From NCBI GenBank assembly GCA_944326585.1, contig CALVEN010000001.1:372001-436000 (forward strand): DNA of 64,000 bases. Reading direction: 5' to 3'. Source of the DNA: Candidatus Gastranaerophilales bacterium (GTDB lineage Bacteria > Cyanobacteriota > Vampirovibrionia > Gastranaerophilales > Gastranaerophilaceae). Numbering within the stretch: the first letter of the stretch is position 1; every line of letters begins with the position of its first letter. Positions 61,212-64,000 of the stretch are shown here, piece after piece. Both the position numbers and the translations under genes were made by a program. The notes beneath the pieces are model-generated. The model worked only from the letters and a program-made list of their open reading frames with translations, was not told the DNA's origin and searched no databases.

Positions 61212-62324
61212 ATGAATAATACAAAGAACAATCATTATGTTCCAAGATTTTACCTAAAAAAGTTTTGCGATATAGATAATAGGATATGGAAATTAGACAA
61301 AACAAATAATAATATATATCATCCTGAAACATTAAACTCTGAATGCAGCAGGAAAAACCTATATACTGTAAAAAATAAAATTACAAAAATGGAAATAGAT
61401 ATAATCATAAAGGTTTTCAATCTTAATGAAAATAAGATGATTTTAGAAACATTGAAACATTTAGTCTATTTTCTAAATGATGAGATTGGTAATTTATTTA
61501 GTGTTAAATATTCAAAAGATAGAGAAATAGAAAAGCAAATAAATGATACTTTAAATAAAGGTTTAAACAATAATGGTATATCAAGAACACAAGAAATTTT
61601 AATCACAGAATTATTTGAACAAAGATTCATTCCAATATATGAGCGAATTTTACAGACAAATAGCCTTGATTTTATTGAACAAAAGTATGACGAAGAAAGT
61701 CTTACTTTTTATAGTTGTATAAACATTACAAAATTTGTATATATTTATTTGCAAAGAAAATTAGAAGGTCTTGCAAATGCTAAAATACCTGATGACATAC
61801 AAACTGCTAAAATAACAGATAATCATTTCTATAATTTTGTATTATTTATACTTCTACAAGAAGTAAGAACATATAATGTAATTAAACAATTACAAGAAGC
61901 TCCAGCATTATCTAAATTAAAACAATATATTGATATAAATAATGAAAATTTTTCATTTCTATCTATGATTATGCTATTACTTTTATTTACAGAAAAACTA
62001 TTTTTTAAAGATACTGCTTTTAAATTTATATTATTGAAAAATGAAACCAATATCAGTTTTATCACTTCTGATTGCCCTTGTGTTAATATTTATTCTTCAT
62101 TTATAAAAGACAGGCCATTACAAGAACACGAAATAGAGTTTTTATTTCCTTTATCTCCAAAGCTTTCTATATTAATAACAGATAAAACTTGTTATACAGC
62201 AAATAATATTTCTATAGTACAAGAAAGAGATATTGATATATACAATAAAACTATTATCAATACTGCTCACAGATATATTTATTCAAATTCTAACAATGTA
62301 CTACAAAGATATATATTAAATTAA
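61212..62324 (+). CDS. DUF4238 domain protein
   Basis: 370 residues. The hallmark NHYVPRFYLKKF lies at residues 6-17, FITSDCPC near 290 and FPLSPKLSILI near 325. The function of DUF4238 is unknown; members often occur in accessory and defence-rich regions. I chose the ATG at 61212 because the domain then begins almost at once and TATGAT ends six bases upstream, suggesting a leaderless message. An in-frame start at 61164 would add a hydrophobic stretch. Base composition is more AT-rich than the core genes. Confidence 0.82.
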   Translation: MNNTKNNHYVPRFYLKKFCDIDNRIWKLDKTNNNIYHPETLNSECSRKNLYTVKNKITKMEIDIIIKVFNLNENKMILETLKHLVYFLNDEIGNLFSVKYSKDREIEKQINDTLNKGLNNNGISRTQEILITELFEQRFIPIYERILQTNSLDFIEQKYDEESLTFYSCINITKFVYIYLQRKLEGLANAKIPDDIQTAKITDNHFYNFVLFILLQEVRTYNVIKQLQEAPALSKLKQYIDINNENFSFLSMIMLLLLFTEKLFFKDTAFKFILLKNETNISFITSDCPCVNIYSSFIKDRPLQEHEIEFLFPLSPKLSILITDKTCYTANNISIVQERDIDIYNKTIINTAHRYIYSNSNNVLQRYILN

Positions 62325-62405
62325 GTATTTTATAAATACCAATAAAACTGATTATATCAAGCAAGGGAAATAATTTTAAATAATTCTTATGAGCGGACAA
62401 GCTAC

Positions 62406-63119
62406 CTAAGCATTTTTTATCCAAGCTTTTTCAAAAACAGATTTTACATTTAAATCATAATAATGGAATGTTTGATGAATATTAAATAGTAACAAATAAT
62501 ATTTGTGTACTAAATTTTGTAATTGCATTACGCTTTGTTCGATATCATCGTAAGTAGGCACTTTTTTAACTTTTGTATTAGTTAAATGTGCCAATTTTTT
62601 GTGACGTAATTTTTTGATTTTATTAAAAATTTGTTCTATTTCCTCAATATCCTTATTAAGCATTACAGAAAAATCTTTTTCCTTATAAGATAATCCTGTT
62701 ATTTCTTCAAATTCCTTTTGCGCATCTTCTATTGTTAATGCAGCTTCATATATTTTTATATTTCCAAAACAATCTATAAGCTTTTTATCAGCTTTTTTGC
62801 TTGGGGGTATGCTATAAGTTTTTAAAAACCTTTCAAAAGATATATAGTTGTGTATTTTTAAATTTTCTAACAATTTAATAAAATTTCTATCATCTTTTTT
62901 AGTAATGCATGGGTCTGTAATACTTCCAATTGTCATGACCATACGATAAGTATAGTTTTGATTTTGCCAGTGTTGAAAATGCCGTCCACATTTTTTAAAA
63001 TAATCACTATTATTTTGTATTTCTGTAACCTGTTGCCAAACATCAAGTGAAAAGGTTAAACCAATCACCTCTTCTGAAATTTCATTAAGCCATTTTTGAT
63101 ACTTATCTAATTTATTCAT
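62406..63119 (-). CDS. AbiU2-like HEPN-domain protein
   Basis: 237 residues, helical and basic. Near residue 172 the sequence RHKKLAH gives the Rx(4-6)H motif of HEPN nucleases, followed by the YDDIEQSVMQLQNLVHKYY helix seen in AbiU2-type proteins. The N-terminal part (WLNEISEEVIGLTF, YFKKCGRHFQHW) fits the same family. AbiU2-like proteins are linked to abortive infection. No antitoxin-like partner is adjacent. Very AT-rich. Confidence 0.6.
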   Translation of the reverse strand: MNKLDKYQKWLNEISEEVIGLTFSLDVWQQVTEIQNNSDYFKKCGRHFQHWQNQNYTYRMVMTIGSITDPCITKKDDRNFIKLLENLKIHNYISFERFLKTYSIPPSKKADKKLIDCFGNIKIYEAALTIEDAQKEFEEITGLSYKEKDFSVMLNKDIEEIEQIFNKIKKLRHKKLAHLTNTKVKKVPTYDDIEQSVMQLQNLVHKYYLLLFNIHQTFHYYDLNVKSVFEKAWIKNA

Positions 63120-63305
63120 ATATCCATATTAACATAAATTACCCCATACAGCCCGTCTCATTGCGTGATGATGTTTCTTAGTCATGGACACAAGTTTTCG
63201 GCTGTGAGATTTTTCTCGGTTACAAAACCGCCGGTGGTGATTAAAAAGAATGAGAGCATTCTCTGGCAGATGATGAAATGTTTATGGGCGGCGAGGTATA
63301 AAATA

Positions 63306-64000
63306 TTATTTAACATTCCGATAACTTAATTCTTGCTCACAAAACTCATTTGGACTAATTTTAGAAATTTTAAAAGTCAAACTTGTTATTTTGTCATTCA
63401 TATTTTTATCAACTTTAAACTGGATATTATAAATTTTTTCAGACAAATTAAAGTCTTTTAGATTTTTTATTTTATTAACAACTTTTTTAGTAATAGTTTT
63501 TGAAAATATTTTAAAATAAAGAGCTTCACAGTATATTAAAAAAACATCTAACTCTGCATTGAACTCTTTTGCTGGCGGTATGAAATCATATAATATGAAG
63601 AACTGCGGATATTGTTGATTACCATTTATACAATAGTATTTATTCATATCATCTTTGTTATATGAAAGTGCCTGATAGTTACCATACCCTTCCGAACAAC
63701 CTATATATTTATATTTTGCAGGTAAAAAGCCAAAATCTTTCATATAATTTAGGGCAACATTTAATTTTACTTCATCAGTATTCGACTCGGGTTCAATGTA
63801 TTTATACCGTTGTTTAAATTCATTTATTAAGTCATCTAAATTTGAATTTTTATTATTACTGCGATTTAATAATAAAAAATCCCACCACAGATTTAATCTT
63901 TCTATATTTGTTCCGCATAAACAAATAATTTTGAATGTTATCTGAAACCTAGAACTGTTTTGTTGTAAATCCTTTCTAAGGACAAATAAACGAGATAACA
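63306..64000 (-). CDS. Unrecognised protein, N-terminus outside window
   Basis: The frame is open from the right edge of the window to TAA at 63306-63308, so at least 231 residues are present. An ATG at 63743 is internal rather than a start, since the frame upstream is open and protein-like (ERLNLWWDFLLLN, INEFKQRYKYIEPES). Aromatic-rich, Lys/Asn-rich, no membrane segment; QYPQFFILYDFIPP is distinctive. No family recognised. Codon and base use match the DUF4238 and HEPN genes, which suggests a common accessory region. Confidence 0.6.
   Translation of the reverse strand, partial: LSRLFVLRKDLQQNSSRFQITFKIICLCGTNIERLNLWWDFLLLNRSNNKNSNLDDLINEFKQRYKYIEPESNTDEVKLNVALNYMKDFGFLPAKYKYIGCSEGYGNYQALSYNKDDMNKYYCINGNQQYPQFFILYDFIPPAKEFNAELDVFLIYCEALYFKIFSKTITKKVVNKIKNLKDFNLSEKIYNIQFKVDKNMNDKITSLTFKISKISPNEFCEQELSYRNVK

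Noticed and set aside
63168-63329. 53-codon plus-strand ORF in the more GC-rich fragment between the HEPN-like gene and the last gene
   Set aside because: No ribosome binding site or recognisable product, and it runs 24 bases into the 3' end of the opposite gene. It may be a remnant of other DNA.

Overview
The window reads as AT-rich chromosome from a diderm bacterium. Gram-negative envelope genes include a BamA/Omp85 with three POTRA repeats (the number typical of the cyanobacterial lineage), an OmpH/Skp chaperone, kdsA, a very large AsmA-like protein and an Mce/MlaD protein. Type IV pilus parts (PilT, a prepilin with the FTLAEVLI signature) and several lineage-type proteins with a short N-terminal [V/P]xF[Q/K/A] motif point to the non-photosynthetic sister group of Cyanobacteria (Melainabacteria/Vampirovibrionia, probably Gastranaerophilales of animal guts). 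The taxonomic placement is inference from gene content; no rRNA gene is present.

Layout. 1-7.2 kb: solute-binding protein, rsmI, bamA-ompH, udp and an unusual soluble FlhA-C-like protein. 7.2-16.9 kb: malQ, two lineage-type membrane proteins in divergent orientation, a 1472-residue AsmA-like protein and rubrerythrin. 17-21.4 kb: repeat-rich stretch around a CUT1 ABC ATPase, a histidine-kinase-like protein lacking its phosphoacceptor His, and aroQ. 21.4-32.3 kb: two unknown proteins, bioF-bioG-bioC, lysS, pilT, recF, GNAT, yraN-queF and a dicarboxylate/glutamate symporter. 32.5-34.3 kb: two tRNA-Pro genes with tandem leader repeats and tRNA relics, then a prepilin with a defective or frameshifted start. 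34.4-50.3 kb: mostly housekeeping (SEC-C protein, maf, U32-like, kdsA-MBL-pheS, GlmS-like isomerase, gatB, a small XRE unit, LOG protein, PHP, ymdB-rny, pepA). 50.5-56.4 kb: Mce protein, YuiF-type antiporter, SIMPL, holin-4 family, 5'-nucleotidase. 56.4-64 kb: tRNA-Leu, a secreted hydrolase-cupin-carboxymuconolactone decarboxylase operon, a GT2 gene split by a 790-bp non-coding insertion, tRNA-fMet, and an AT-rich edge with DUF4238 and AbiU2/HEPN-like proteins.

Themes. (1) A three-copy cassette (17484-17559, 21286-21360, 34171-34244) carries on the minus strand a near-consensus promoter, a perfect Shine-Dalgarno, a 17-19 codon micro-ORF with a poly-G tract of variable length, and a stem that would pair the SD with sequence over the stop codon. 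(2) Around ten genes have a -10 hexamer ending 6-7 nt before the start codon and no SD, so they are probably leaderless. (3) A GC-rich repeat core sits in the middle of two unrelated palindromes. (4) A cytoplasmic protein carries a FlhA cytoplasmic domain without its membrane half. I can run no searches, so family calls come from motifs recognised by eye.
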